Shown here: piece by piece, positions 35,467 through 45,923 of the stretch
Layout: every line of letters starts with the position of its first letter
Numbering within the stretch: the first letter of the stretch is position 1
Source: Rothia santali
GTDB taxonomy: Bacteria; Actinomycetota; Actinomycetes; Actinomycetales; Micrococcaceae
Direction of reading: 5' to 3'
Length of the DNA: 64,000 nt
Assembly (NCBI RefSeq): GCF_024199905.1
Contig: NZ_JANAFB010000008.1
Location: 1 to 64,000, forward strand
Translations under genes and position numbers: made by a program
Notes under the pieces: generated by a model
Told to the model about the DNA's origin: nothing
Databases searched by the model: none
The model's input: only the letters and a program-made list of their open reading frames with translations

Positions 35467-36399
35467 TTGACCGCACCGCATCGCCCGGAGATCCGCTCCG
35501 TGGGCCCCGATCAGGTCATGGCCCATCTCCCGCTGCGAGCCGCCGTCGACGCCCTGCGCCAGGCGCTCGTGCAGGGCCTGGACCCCTCCGCCCAGGCGGC
35601 CCGCACCTCCTCGCCGCTGGCGCACGGCGAGTTCCTCCTCATGCCGAGCGAGTTCGAGGGGTACGCCGGCGTGAAGATCCTGACGGTGGCGCCCGGCAAC
35701 CCCGCGCGCGGCCTGCCCAAGATCCAGGGCAACTACATGCTCTTCGACGCCCAGTCCCTCCAACCGCTCGCGCTGATCGACGGCGTCGCGCTCACCTCGA
35801 TCCGCACGCCCGCCGTCTCCGCCCTGGCGATCGACGCGCTGGCCGCCCCGGAGGCCCGCGACCTCCTCGTCTTCGGCACCGGCCCCCAGGCCCTGCACCA
35901 CGTCCGGGCCGCGGCGGCCGTGCGGCACCTGGAGCGGGTCGGCGTCGTCGGGCGCTCCGAGGAGAAGGCTCGGCGGCTCGTGGAGCGGCTGCGGGAGGAG
36001 GGCTTCCCGGCCGAGGCCGCGGGGGCCGAGCGCGTGGCCGAGGCCGACGTCGTCGCCTGCTGCACCAGCGCCCGCACCCCGCTCTTCGACGGCGCGGCGG
36101 TGCGCGACGACGCCGTCGTGGTGGCCATGGGCTCCCACGAGCCGGACGCCCGCGAGACCGACGACGCCCTGGCCGCGCGGGCGACCGTGTACGTCGAGGA
36201 CCGGGCGACCGCGCTCCGGGAGGCGGGCGACGTCGCGATGGCGGTGGAGCACGGCGCGCTCGGGGCCGAGGACCTCGTGGACGTGGCCACGATGCTGGGC
36301 GAGGAGCGTCGCCCGGGGCCCGCCCTGGTTAAGACCGTGGGCATGGGGTGGCAGGACCTCGTCACGGCCCGCGCCCTGTACGAGAACCTGCCCGGCTGA
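35467..36399 (+). CDS. Ornithine cyclodeaminase / mu-crystallin family protein
   Basis: 310 residues. NAD(P)-dependent amino-acid cyclodeaminase or imine reductase family. Seen: GVKILTVAPGNPARGLPKIQG (substrate loop with Lys), SIRTPAVSALAIDAL (Arg of the substrate site), LLVFGTGPQALHHVRA (Rossmann GxGxxA) and MGSHEPDARETD. Substrate not fixed: family members act on ornithine, alanine, proline or ketimines. TTG start 35467 is chosen because GGAGGA sits six bases upstream and no earlier ATG or GTG has one. Confidence 0.85.
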   Translation: MTAPHRPEIRSVGPDQVMAHLPLRAAVDALRQALVQGLDPSAQAARTSSPLAHGEFLLMPSEFEGYAGVKILTVAPGNPARGLPKIQGNYMLFDAQSLQPLALIDGVALTSIRTPAVSALAIDALAAPEARDLLVFGTGPQALHHVRAAAAVRHLERVGVVGRSEEKARRLVERLREEGFPAEAAGAERVAEADVVACCTSARTPLFDGAAVRDDAVVVAMGSHEPDARETDDALAARATVYVEDRATALREAGDVAMAVEHGALGAEDLVDVATMLGEERRPGPALVKTVGMGWQDLVTARALYENLPG

Positions 36400-36463
36400 G
36401 CCGAGCCGGGCCTCCCGGGGCAGCGGCTCCCGTCGCTCCCCGCGGGCCTGGCACACTGGACCG

Positions 36464-39171
36464 GTGAGCACCTTCGACCTCAGACGCATCGCGGCCGGCC
36501 TCCCCGCCGCCGGGCTGATCCCCCGGCTGCGGGCCCTGGCCGACGCCGCGGGACCCGTGCGGGCCGTGGTGGACGCGCCGCCGGGCACCGGGAAGACCAC
36601 GATCGTCCCGCCCCTGATGGCCGATGTCATCGGCGGGCGGGCGGGGTCCGCGCCCGCCCGCATCGTGGTGACCCAGCCCCGGCGCATCGCGGCGCGCTCC
36701 GCGGCCCACCGGCTGGCGCAGCTCAGCGGCGCCCGGCTGGGCGAGGAGGTCGGGTACACCGTGCGCGGGGAGCGGCGCGCCGGGCCGCGGACGCTCGTGG
36801 AGTTCGTGACCACCGGGGTGCTGCTGCGCCGCCTGGTCCGCGACCCGGAGCTCGCCGGCGTCGACTGCGTCGTGATGGACGAGGTCCACGAGCGCCACCT
36901 CGACGCCGACCTCGCCTTCGGCATGCTGCGCCAGCTCGCCGAGCTGCGCGAGGACCTCTCCCTGCTCGCGATGTCGGCGACCCTCGACGCCCCGCTGTGG
37001 GCCGGCCTGCTCGGGACGGAGGAGGCCCCGGCGCCCGTCGCCGCCGTCGAGTCCGCCCTGCACCCGCTGGAGCTGCGCTGGGCGGCCCCGGACCGGCCCG
37101 CCCTCGACGCCCGCGGCGTCACCCCGGACTTCCTGCGCCATGTCGCGGCCACGGTGCTCGACGACGTCGGGCGCCGCTCCCCGCCGAGACGGGCGACCTC
37201 CGGTCTTCCTGCCCGGCGCCCGGGAGATCGACGCCGTGGCGGCCCGCCTCGCCGGCCGCGCCGGCCTCGAGGTGCACTCGCTCAGCGGCCGCACCCCGCC
37301 CGCCGAGCAGCAGCGGATCCTCGCCCCGCGCCCGGCCGCCGACGCCGTCGCCGAGGGGCACGGGGCCGAGGGGCACGGGGCCGAGAGACACGGGACCGCC
37401 CGGGGGCGCGGGACCGCCGGGGCGCGCCGGGTCATCCTCGCCACCAACGTCGCCGAGTCGGCGCTGACCGTGCCCGGGGTCAGGACGGTCGTCGACGCCG
37501 GACTCGATCGGCAGCAGCGGCTGGACACCGTGCGCGGCATGAGCGGCCTGGTCACCGTGGGAGCCTCGAAGGCCGCCATGACCCAGCGGGCCGGCCGCGC
37601 CGCCCGCGAGGCGCCGGGGACCGCGATCCGCTGCCTCGCGCGGAACGACTACGCGGCGCGGCCGGCCACGACTCCCCCGGAGATCTCCACCAGCGACCTG
37701 ACCACCGCCGCGCTGGACCTGGCCTGCTGGGGCTCGCCCGGCGGCGTCGGCCTCCGGCTGCCGGACGCCCCGCCCGAGCGCGCCCTGGCCGGCGCGCACG
37801 CGACCCTCCGCGCGCTGGGCGCCGTCGACGACGCCGACCGCACCACCCGCTCGGCCGGCGCCTCGCCGCGGTGCCCGCCGACCCGCGGCTGGCCCGCGCC
37901 CTGTTCGACGGCGCGGACCTCCTCGGCCCCGCGCCGCCGCGGAGACCGTGGCCGCCCTCGCCTCCGAGCGGCGGGCCCCGGGGTCCGACGCCGCGGCCCT
38001 GCTCCGCGAGCTGCGCCGGAGCCGGGACGAGCGGTGGCGCCAGGACACGCGCCGCTTCGAGCGGGAGCTGGCCGGGGGCGAGGAGGCCGGTGGCGGCACC
38101 GGAACCGGGGGCGGCACTGGGGCCGCTGCCGGGGCCTGGTCCGCCTCCGGGCCCAGGAGCACCTCCGGTTCCACGGCCGCCTCCGAGGCCAGCGTCGGCC
38201 TGATCACCGCCCTGGCCTACCCGGAGCGCATCGCGCGGCTGCGCCCCGGCAGCGAGGACGACTACCTCATGGCCTCGGGCTCCGGTGCCGTCCTGCCCCG
38301 CGACGCCTCCCTGAAGGGGCACGCGTGGCTCGCGGTCGCCGAGATGGGCCTCAGCGGCGGGCGCCCCCTGATCCGGTGCGCCGCCGTCATCGACCAGGAC
38401 ACCGCCGAGCTCGCCGGCGCCGAGCTCCTCGTCGAGGAGGAGACGGCGCGCTTCGACGGCAGGGTCACCTCCCGGGACGTCCGGCGGCTCGGCGCGATCG
38501 AGCTGTCCTCGACGCCGCGCCGCCCCTCCGTCGCGGCCGGGCGTCACGCCGTCGCGGAGGCGCTCCAGCACGAGGGCCTGGAGGCCTTCCTCGCCCCGGG
38601 CCCCGAGTTCGAGGCGCTGCGGGGGCGGCTGGGCCTGCTGCGCGCCGTCTACGGCGACCCGTGGCCCGACGTCCGCCTCGCGGCCCTGGAGTCCACCGCC
38701 GAGGACTGGCTCGGGCCGGAGCTCGAGCGGGTCGCCGGCGGTGCGTCGCGGCGGCGGCTCGACGCCGTGGGCGCGCTGCGGCGCCTCCTCCCGTGGCCCG
38801 AGGCCGCGCGCCTGGACGAGCTGGCCCCCGAGCGGGCCCGGGTGCCCAGCGGCTCGTCCGTGCGCCTGACCTGGCCCGCCCCGGAGGACCACGGGGACGA
38901 CGTCGCCCCGCCCGTGCTCGCCGTGAAATTACAGGAATGCTTCGGGTGGGCCCGGGGACCGGCCGTGTGCGAAGGCCGGATCCCCGTGCAGCTGCACCTG
39001 CTCTCCCCGGCGCGCCGCCCCCTCGCGGTCACCTCCGACCTGGCCTCCTTCTGGGCCAACGCCTATCCCGGCGTGCGGGCCGAGAACCGCGGTCGGTACA
39101 TCAAGCACCCCTGGCCCGAGGACCCGTGGAACGCCCGCGCCACCGCGCGCACCAAGGCCCGGGGCGGCTGA
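36464..39171 (+). CDS. hrpB: ATP-dependent helicase HrpB, frameshifted in the middle
   Basis: DEAH-box RNA helicase of the HrpB type. N-terminal frame (GTG 36464): DAPPGTGKTTIVPP (motif I), TQPRRIAARS (Ia), VMDEVHER (DEVH, II) and SATLD (III). The helicase C domain (VFLPGAREIDAV, ILATNVAESALTVPGV, QRAGRAAR) is in a second frame from about 37200; part of the linker near 37855-37930 returns to the first frame; the HrpB C-terminal domain (37948-39171, ending in SFWANAYPGVRAENRGRYIKHPWPEDPW) is in the third. At least three, probably four, single-base indels are needed, for example a lost C near 37851. All domains are otherwise intact, so errors in the sequence are likelier than decay. Confidence 0.85.
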
Positions 39172-39223
39172 GGGCCCACGACCGGCCCCGCCGCAGACAG
39201 GAGGGCGGGCGGACCGAGGCGCC

Positions 39224-39312
39224 ACCATCCGGGTGACGACCCGAGGCGATACCCATTCGGGTGACGACCCGAAGCGAGGCCTACCCGGGTGACGACCCGA
39301 GGTGACACCCGG
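39224..39312. repeat. Three 28-bp tandem repeats with internal hairpins
   Basis: The core GGGTGACGACCCGA starts at 39231, 39259 and 39287 (period 28), with a decayed fourth copy near 39311. Each core can fold as CGGGT-GACG-ACCCG. They lie between the converging ends of hrpB and recQ, where they may act in termination. Confidence 0.85.
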
Positions 39313-39375
39313 GTGGGCGGCGGCCCCAGGCAACGCCCGCCCGGGCGGCGGTCCGGGGCGGCCAATCGGGCGGGC

Positions 39376-41529
39376 CTACGCCTGCAACGCGAGCGCGAAG
39401 GGCAGGACCGCCTCCGCGCCGGCCAGCCGCAGCTCCCGCGCGCAGACGGTCATGGTCCAGCGGGAGTCGATCAGGTCGTCCACCAGCAGCACCGGCCCCT
39501 CGACCTCGGCCAGCCGGCCCGCGAGCTCCTCCCCCACGCGGAAGCGCCCCCACACCGAGGCGAGGCTGTACGCGCTGTTGCCGCCGCGGCCACCGGCCCG
39601 GGCCGGGAAGTCGGCGACCGCCTCCAGCTCGCCGAGGTAGGGCAGCCGCCCGGCGCCCGCGATGCCCCGCGCCAGCGAGTCCACCAGCCGCGGCCGCGAG
39701 GCCGAGGGGATCGCGACGACGCCGGCCGGCCGCCGCGACCAGTCCCACCCCGCGAGCACCCCCACGCAGGCCCGGCCGAGGTCCGGTGGGACCTCGCCGT
39801 CCAGGGGGCGCCCGGCGTCGTCGTTGACCATGACCTCGCGGAGGCGGTTGCCCCAGCCGAGGTCGGTCAGGCGGGCCAGGGCGCGGCCCCGCTCGGCGCG
39901 CTCCGCCTCGGGGATCTTGCCCTTCTTCTCGATGCCGAGCGTGGGCAGGCCGGTGGGCCACTGGGCGCGGGGGTCCACCGGGACGCCCACCCGGACCAGG
40001 CCGTGCTGGGCGCGGCGGGAGGCCTCCTCGTCCACCTCGCGCGGGTACCAGGGGCCCGCGCAGACGTCGCAGCGGCCGCAGGGCTCGGCCGTGGCGTCGT
40101 CGAGCTCCCGGGCCAGGAACTGCATGCGGCAGGTGCCGCCCGCCTCGTAGTCCAGCATGGCGTCCTGCTCGCGGCGGCGGGCCTCGGCGATCCGCCCGTA
40201 CCGCTCGGCGTCGTAGACCCAGGGCCTGCCCGTGGAGACCCAGCCCCCGGAGACCCGGTCCACGGCGTCCTCGACCGCGAGGACCTTGAGCAGCAGCTCG
40301 AGCGAGGTGCGCTTGACGTTGACCGCGGCCTCGAGCGCGGCGACCGACATCGGGCCGCCCGCGGCGGCGAGCGCGCCGAGGACCTGCCCGGCGTTCTCCT
40401 CGGTGGGCATCGAGGCCGTGGCGAAGTACTTCCAGATCTCCGGGTCCTCCCGGCCGGGGAGGAGCAGGACGTCGGCGCTCTCGGTCGCACGGCCCGCGCG
40501 CCCGACCTGCTGGTAGTAGGCCACGGGCGAGGAGGGCGCGCCGAGGTGGACCACGAAGCCGAGATCCGGCTTGTCGAAGCCCATGCCGAGCGCGCTCGTG
40601 GCCACCAGCGCCTTGACCCGGTTCTCCTTGAGCTCCCGCTCGGCGTCCTCCCGCTCGCCGGCGTCCGTGCGGCCCGTGTACGGACGCACGTGGTAGCCCG
40701 CCTCGGTGAGGATGCGCGCGGTGTCCTCCGCCGCGGAGATGGTCAGGGCGTAGACGATCCCGCTGCCGGGCAGCTCGCCCAGGTGCTCGATCAGCCACGC
40801 GATCCGGGCCGCGTTGTCCGGCAGCCGCAGGCAGCCCAGGCGCAGCGAGGCCCGGGAGAGCGGGCCGCGCAGGGTGAACACGTCCCGTCCCCCGGTGCCG
40901 CCGACGCCGAGCTGCTCCCGGACGTCGGTGACCACGCGCTCGTTGGCGGTGGCGGTGGTGGCCAGGACCGGGACGCCGGCCGGCAGCTCGCCGATGAGGT
41001 CCCGGATGCGGCGGTAGTCGGGGCGGAAGTCGTGCCCCCAGTCGGAGATGCAGTGGGCCTCGTCGATGACGAGCAGGGAGCAGGTGCGCAGCAGCTCCGG
41101 CGCCCACTGCTCGCGGAAGCGCGGGTTGTTCAGCCGCTCCGGGCTGATCAGCAGGACGTCCAGCTCCCCCGCGCCGATGCGGGCGCGGATGTCCTCCCAC
41201 TCGGTCGCGTTAGCGGAGTTCACCGCGGCGGCCCGCACCCCCGCCCGCTCGGCGGCGGCCACCTGGTCCCGCATGAGGGCGAGGAGCGGGGAGATGATGA
41301 GCGCGGGGCCGCCGCCCTGCTCCCGCGTCAGCAGCGAGGAGATGAAGTAGACGGCCGACTTGCCCCACCCGGTCCGCTGGACCACGAGCGCGCGGGCCCG
41401 GTCCTGGACCAGGGCGCGGATGGCCTCGAACTGGCCCGGGTGGAAGTCGGCCCCGGGGTTGCCCGTGAGCGCCTGGAGGTGGGCGCGGGCCCTGGCGTGG
41501 AGGTCGGTGGTGGTCGTCGCGGTGTCCAT
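39376..41529 (-). CDS. RecQ-family DNA helicase with phosphoribosyltransferase-like C-terminus
   Basis: 717 residues. Residues 25-350: superfamily 2 helicase core with VQRTGWGKSAVYFISS (motif I), VIDEAHCISDWGHDFRP (DEAH and the RecQ aromatic loop), ATTATAN (III) and YYQQVGRAGR (VI). Residues about 410-480: zinc-type cysteines in MQFLARELDD...CGRCDVCAGPWYP. The last 170 residues are not HRDC; they end with VEGPVLLVDDLIDSRWTMTV, which matches the PRPP-binding loop of type I phosphoribosyltransferases. This helicase-PRTase layout occurs in actinobacteria, with unknown purpose. ATG 41529; divergent from the MFS gene. Confidence 0.87.
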   Translation of the reverse strand: MDTATTTTDLHARARAHLQALTGNPGADFHPGQFEAIRALVQDRARALVVQRTGWGKSAVYFISSLLTREQGGGPALIISPLLALMRDQVAAAERAGVRAAAVNSANATEWEDIRARIGAGELDVLLISPERLNNPRFREQWAPELLRTCSLLVIDEAHCISDWGHDFRPDYRRIRDLIGELPAGVPVLATTATANERVVTDVREQLGVGGTGGRDVFTLRGPLSRASLRLGCLRLPDNAARIAWLIEHLGELPGSGIVYALTISAAEDTARILTEAGYHVRPYTGRTDAGEREDAERELKENRVKALVATSALGMGFDKPDLGFVVHLGAPSSPVAYYQQVGRAGRATESADVLLLPGREDPEIWKYFATASMPTEENAGQVLGALAAAGGPMSVAALEAAVNVKRTSLELLLKVLAVEDAVDRVSGGWVSTGRPWVYDAERYGRIAEARRREQDAMLDYEAGGTCRMQFLARELDDATAEPCGRCDVCAGPWYPREVDEEASRRAQHGLVRVGVPVDPRAQWPTGLPTLGIEKKGKIPEAERAERGRALARLTDLGWGNRLREVMVNDDAGRPLDGEVPPDLGRACVGVLAGWDWSRRPAGVVAIPSASRPRLVDSLARGIAGAGRLPYLGELEAVADFPARAGGRGGNSAYSLASVWGRFRVGEELAGRLAEVEGPVLLVDDLIDSRWTMTVCARELRLAGAEAVLPFALALQA

Positions 41530-41609
41530 GGGACCCAGTCTGTCAGGGATCGGCGGGGCCGGAAGCCCGCACGGCTCACCTGTGGACGACGACTGGCTAC
41601 GATGAGGTC

Positions 41610-43154
41610 ATGCCCTGGACCGATGCCATCCCCCTGCGCGCCGGGAAGCGACAGTGGTTCGCCCTCGTCATCCTCATGATTCCCGTCCTGCTGATCTCGA
41701 TCGACAACACGGTCCTGACCTTCGCGCTGCCCTCGATCTCCCGGAGCCTCGAGCCCACCGGGGTGCAGCTGCTGTGGATGGTGGACGTCTACCCCCTCGT
41801 CCTGGCCGGCCTGCTGGTGCCCATGGGGGCGATCGGGGACCGCATCGGGCGGCAGCGGATCCTGCTCATCGGGTGCAGCGGGTTCGCGGTGGTCTCCGGG
41901 CTGGCGGCGCTGGCCCCGGCGGCGTCGTGGCTGATCGCCGCCCGCGCGGGGCTCGGGTTCTTCGGGGCCATGCTCATGCCCGCGACGCTGTCGCTGCTGC
42001 GCAACATCTTCCTGGACCCCGCCCAGCGGCGCACGGCCATCGCGGTGTGGGCCTCGGGGTTCTCGGCCGGGGCCATCCTGGGCCCCATCCTGGGCGGCTT
42101 CCTGCTGGAGCACTTCTCCTGGGGCGCGGTCTTCCTCATCGCCGTCCCGCTGCTGGTGCCGGCCGTGGTGCTGCTGCCGCTGCTGGTGCCCAACTCCAAG
42201 GACCCCTCGCCCGGGCCGGTGGACCCGGCGTCGGTCGGGCTCGTCATGGTCACCATGGTCGGGGTGGTCTACGCGATCAAGGAGCTGTCCACCGCGGGAC
42301 CGCACGTCGCGCCCCTGGTGGCGCTCGTCGTCGGGCTCGGCTGCGGCGCGCTCTTCGTGCGCCGCCAGCTCCGGGCGCGGGAGCCGATGCTCGACGTCCG
42401 GCTCTTCGCCCATCCCGTCTTCGCCGGGTCGCTGGTCTGCAACTTCACCGTGACCATCGCCTTCGTGGGATTCCTGCTCGCCTTCTCGCAGTACCTGCAG
42501 CTGGTCGAGGGCTACTCCCCGATGCGGGCCGGCGTCCTCATGATCCCGGGGATGGTCATGACCGTCCTGGGCGGCTTCGCGGCCGTCCCCCTGGTCCGGC
42601 GCATCCGTCCGGGCCTGGTGATCAGCGCGGGCCTGGCCGTCAACGCCCTGGGCTTCCTGCTCTGCGCGGTCACCGAGTTCCTCGGGGCGGGGCTCGTGCT
42701 GCTGCTGGTCGGCTTCGTGGTGTTCGGCTTCGGCAACGGCGCCGTCCAGACGCTGGCCAACGACCTGATCCTGAGCTCCGCGCCCGCGGGCAAGGCGGGC
42801 GCGGCCTCCGCGATCTCGGAGACCAACTACGAGTTCGGCCACGTCATGGGCGCGGCCACGCTCGGAACGGTCCTCACCGTCGGGTACCAGGGCTCGATCG
42901 CGGTGCCGGAGGGGATCACCGGGGAGCCGGCGGAGGTCGCGCGGCAGACCCTGGGCGGGGCGGTCGACGTCGCCCAGGCGATCGGGGGCGAGCTGGGGCG
43001 GGCGCTCGAGGCGGCGGCGTCGTCGGCCTTCACGACCGGGTTCGCGCTGGCGGTACTGGGCTCCACCGTGTCCTGCCTCGTCGGCGCCGTCGTCACGTGG
43101 TCCACGCTGCGGCGGACGCCGGCCGACCCGCAGCGCCCAGCCTCCGGGACGTGA
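41610..43154 (+). CDS. MFS transporter, DHA2 (14-helix) drug exporter type
   Basis: 514 residues with 14 predicted transmembrane helices. Motif D1-like LISIDNTVLTFALPSI, motif A GAIGDRIGRQRIL, motif B/C region ASGFSAGAILGPILGGFLLE: all typical of DHA2/QacA-EmrB exporters. An acidic Asp in helix 1 fits proton-coupled efflux of cationic drugs. Substrate unknown. A TACGAT box just before ATG 41610 suggests a leaderless transcript. Confidence 0.92.
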   Translation: MPWTDAIPLRAGKRQWFALVILMIPVLLISIDNTVLTFALPSISRSLEPTGVQLLWMVDVYPLVLAGLLVPMGAIGDRIGRQRILLIGCSGFAVVSGLAALAPAASWLIAARAGLGFFGAMLMPATLSLLRNIFLDPAQRRTAIAVWASGFSAGAILGPILGGFLLEHFSWGAVFLIAVPLLVPAVVLLPLLVPNSKDPSPGPVDPASVGLVMVTMVGVVYAIKELSTAGPHVAPLVALVVGLGCGALFVRRQLRAREPMLDVRLFAHPVFAGSLVCNFTVTIAFVGFLLAFSQYLQLVEGYSPMRAGVLMIPGMVMTVLGGFAAVPLVRRIRPGLVISAGLAVNALGFLLCAVTEFLGAGLVLLLVGFVVFGFGNGAVQTLANDLILSSAPAGKAGAASAISETNYEFGHVMGAATLGTVLTVGYQGSIAVPEGITGEPAEVARQTLGGAVDVAQAIGGELGRALEAAASSAFTTGFALAVLGSTVSCLVGAVVTWSTLRRTPADPQRPASGT

Positions 43155-43206
43155 CGAGGGGTAGCATGGTGCCGATTCCCCCGATCCCCCTCCCGAACGG
43201 CTGACC

Positions 43207-43923
43207 ATGACCCCTCTGGCCTCGATCTCCGCCCTGACCGCCGACCTCCAGGCGGCGGGCGCCGTGCTCGCGCCGCACCCCGCCCTGTTCGGCATCGACA
43301 TCGAGGCGATCCTCGACGGCGCCGGGCCCTGGGTCCTGGGCGTGGTCGCGGCGATGATCTTCATCGAGTCCGGGGTCCTCTTCCCGTTCCTGCCCGGGGA
43401 CTCCCTGCTGTTCACGACCGGGCTGCTGCACCACCAGCTCGGGCTGAACCTCGCCCTGCTCCTGGTCGTGGTCAGCGTCGCGGCGGTCCTCGGGGACCAG
43501 GTCGGGTACACGCTCGGCAAGGTCTTCGGGCGGCGGCTCTTCTCCCCCGACGCGCGGATCCTGAGCACCGCCAATCTCGCCAAGGCCGAGCAGTTCTTCG
43601 AGCGCTACGGCGGGAAGGCGCTCGTCCTCGCCCGCTTCGTCCCGATCGTGCGGACCTTCGTGCCGCTCGCCGCCGGGATGGCGGGGTACCGCTACCGCGA
43701 CTTCGCCAAGTGGAACATCACCGGCGCCCTGCTCTGGTGCCTGCTGCTGACGCTGGCCGGCGTGTGGCTGGGCAACGTGGCCTTCATCCGCGAGCACGTG
43801 GACCTCATCGCCGTCGGCCTGGTGGTGCTCTCGATCGTGCCCATCGGCTTCGAGGTGGCGCGCGAGCGGCGTCGCGCGGCCCGGGCCGAGGGGTCGGCCG
43901 GGACCGGCGGCCCCGCGGAGTAG
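43207..43923 (+). CDS. DedA/VTT-domain membrane protein
   Basis: 238 residues. DedA family, involved in undecaprenyl-phosphate or phospholipid translocation and membrane homeostasis. Seen: FIESGVLFPFLPGDSLLFTTG (re-entrant loop with E and F/LPG-D), GDQVGYTLGKVFGRR, and RFVPIVRTFVPLAAGMAGYRYRDF with the conserved Arg pair. About five membrane segments and a basic tail. Start ATG 43207, 52 bp after the MFS gene; possibly one transcript. Confidence 0.93.
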   Translation: MTPLASISALTADLQAAGAVLAPHPALFGIDIEAILDGAGPWVLGVVAAMIFIESGVLFPFLPGDSLLFTTGLLHHQLGLNLALLLVVVSVAAVLGDQVGYTLGKVFGRRLFSPDARILSTANLAKAEQFFERYGGKALVLARFVPIVRTFVPLAAGMAGYRYRDFAKWNITGALLWCLLLTLAGVWLGNVAFIREHVDLIAVGLVVLSIVPIGFEVARERRRAARAEGSAGTGGPAE

Positions 43924-44011
43924 CGGCGGGGGAAGACGGGCCCGGGGTGGCGCCTTCCGCCGCCCCGGCTGGGCCGTCTCCCACCGCGCCCTCGCCGCTG
44001 CGGCCGGGCGC

Positions 44012-45697
44012 CTACCGCCGCTGCGGCGGCAGGACGTGCACCCCGCTCTTGTCCTGCGCCAGCGCGAGCGAGGAGATGTACTGCGTCCGCCCGTCCGGCC
44101 CGGGGACGGCCGAGGCGATCATGTCCGGCCGCTCGAACTCCAGGCCGGTCACGCAGCAGCGCAGCCGGGCGTCGCTGGGGTTGCCCTCGGCGTCGAACAT
44201 CGGCAGGTCGATCCCGTCGTCGGTGCGGCGCAGGTAGAAGCGGCCGCGGGTCGCGATGGCCAGGACCGGCGGCATGACCGCCGCGATCCCCACCGCGAAG
44301 AGCGGCGAGTAGGGCTGCACGGCCGCTCCGAACGCCCCGAAGTAGATCGCGATCGACACGAGGGCCGAGGCCAGCATCGAGCAGAACCCGACCGGGTTGA
44401 CCGCGTGCAGCATCCCCCGCCGGAACTCCGGGACCTTCGGGGAGATGCGGAGCAGATACTTGTTGATCACGATGTCGGAGGCCACCGTGACCACCCAGGC
44501 GATCGCGCAGTTGGCGTAGAAGCTCAGGATCGAGTTCAGGAAGTCGAACATGTTCGCCTCCATGAGCGCGAGCGCGAAGCCCAGGTTCACCAGGACGAAG
44601 ACGAGCCGGCCGGGGTAGGTGCGGGTCACCCGGGTGAAGGAGTTGGTCCAGGCCAGCGAGCCCGAGTACGCGTTGGTCACGTTGATCTTGATCTGGGAGA
44701 TGACCACCAGGACCACCGCGAGCGCCATCGCCAGCCACCCCGGCATCATCTGCTCGTAGACGCCGAGGAACTGGTGCACGGGCTCGTTGGCCTGCGGCGA
44801 GGCCCCCGGGACGGCCCGGGAGATCAGGTACACGGCGATGAACAGGCCGATGACCTGCTTGATCGCGCCGAAGACGACCCAGCCGGGCCCGGCCATCACC
44901 ACGGCCGTCCACCACGCGCGGCGGTTGCCGGCGGTGCGGGGCGGCATGAAGCGCAGGTAGTCGATCTGCTCCGCGATCTGGGCCATGAGCGAGAGACACA
45001 CGCCCGCGGCGAGCATGACGAACGCCGAGTCGACGCCGGAGCCGCCGGCCTCCCCCCGGAAGGCGAGGAAGTCGCCCACGGCGTCGGGGTCCCGCGCCAC
45101 CAGGTACACCAGCGGGATGACCATGAGGACCAGCCAGAGCGGCGTCGTCCACACCTGCAGCTTGGACAGGATCCGCATGCCGTAGACGACCAGCGGGATC
45201 ACCATGAACGTGGAGACCGCGTACCCGATCCACAGCGGGATGCCCAGCCCCACCTGGAGGCCCTGGGCCATGATCGCGCCCTCGGTGGCGAAGAAGATGA
45301 ACGTGAAGGAGGCGAAGACGACGTTGGTGACCACCGAGCCGTAGTAGCCGAACCCGGAGCCGCGGGTGATGAGGTCGAGGTCGATGTTGTACCGCGCCGC
45401 GTAGTACGCCAGCGGGAAGCCGGTGACGAAGATGATCAGCGCGGCGACCAGGATGCCGAGCACGGCGTTGGTCGTGCCGTAGGAGATGCCGATGTTGGCG
45501 CCGATCGCGAAGTCGGCGAGGTAGGCGATCCCGCCGAGCGCGCTGGTCGCGACGACGGCCGGCCCCCACCGGCGGTACGAGCGCGGGGCGAAGCGCAGGG
45601 TGTAGTCCTCCAGGGACTCCTTGGTCGCCGAGTCGATGCGGCTGGAGGCGGTGGTGGTGTCGGGGACCGTCTCGGTCCTCAGCGGGGTCTGGGCCAC
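44012..45697 (-). CDS. Purine-cytosine permease-like (NCS1) transporter
   Basis: 561 residues. Nucleobase:cation symporter-1 family with 12 predicted helices. Seen: RSYRRWGPAVVATSALGGIAYLADFAIGANIG, GSGFGYYGSVV, QIKINVTNAYSGSLAWTNSF (the helix 8-type family motif) and a soluble C-terminal tail of about 75 residues with a CC pair, longer than usual. GTG 45697 is chosen because GAGGAG is six bases upstream; an in-frame ATG at 45736 would add 13 residues. Divergent from the FecCD permease. Substrate (nucleobase, thiamine precursor or other) unknown. Confidence 0.88.
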   Translation of the reverse strand: MAQTPLRTETVPDTTTASSRIDSATKESLEDYTLRFAPRSYRRWGPAVVATSALGGIAYLADFAIGANIGISYGTTNAVLGILVAALIIFVTGFPLAYYAARYNIDLDLITRGSGFGYYGSVVTNVVFASFTFIFFATEGAIMAQGLQVGLGIPLWIGYAVSTFMVIPLVVYGMRILSKLQVWTTPLWLVLMVIPLVYLVARDPDAVGDFLAFRGEAGGSGVDSAFVMLAAGVCLSLMAQIAEQIDYLRFMPPRTAGNRRAWWTAVVMAGPGWVVFGAIKQVIGLFIAVYLISRAVPGASPQANEPVHQFLGVYEQMMPGWLAMALAVVLVVISQIKINVTNAYSGSLAWTNSFTRVTRTYPGRLVFVLVNLGFALALMEANMFDFLNSILSFYANCAIAWVVTVASDIVINKYLLRISPKVPEFRRGMLHAVNPVGFCSMLASALVSIAIYFGAFGAAVQPYSPLFAVGIAAVMPPVLAIATRGRFYLRRTDDGIDLPMFDAEGNPSDARLRCCVTGLEFERPDMIASAVPGPDGRTQYISSLALAQDKSGVHVLPPQRR

Positions 45698-45923
45698 GTG
45701 CGGCTCCTCGGGGTGCGGGTGTCGGTTGAGGTTCATCGTGGTCCGCGGCCGTTGCGCGGCCGTCTCCCGGGGGTTACGTTTCGGTTTCGCGGTCCCCGGA
45801 GCCTCGTGTCCGCGGCTCACCCCGCGCGCGGGCGGACGTACAGTGAGGGGGCGCCGACGCCGGCCGCGCGCCCACCCCGGAACCGGCACCCGCACAAGCA
45901 CCAGCACCGACCAAGGAGACCCC

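Noticed and set aside
39224-39312. Possible CRISPR array
   Set aside because: Units are directly adjacent with no unique spacers, and only three copies; a tandem repeat.
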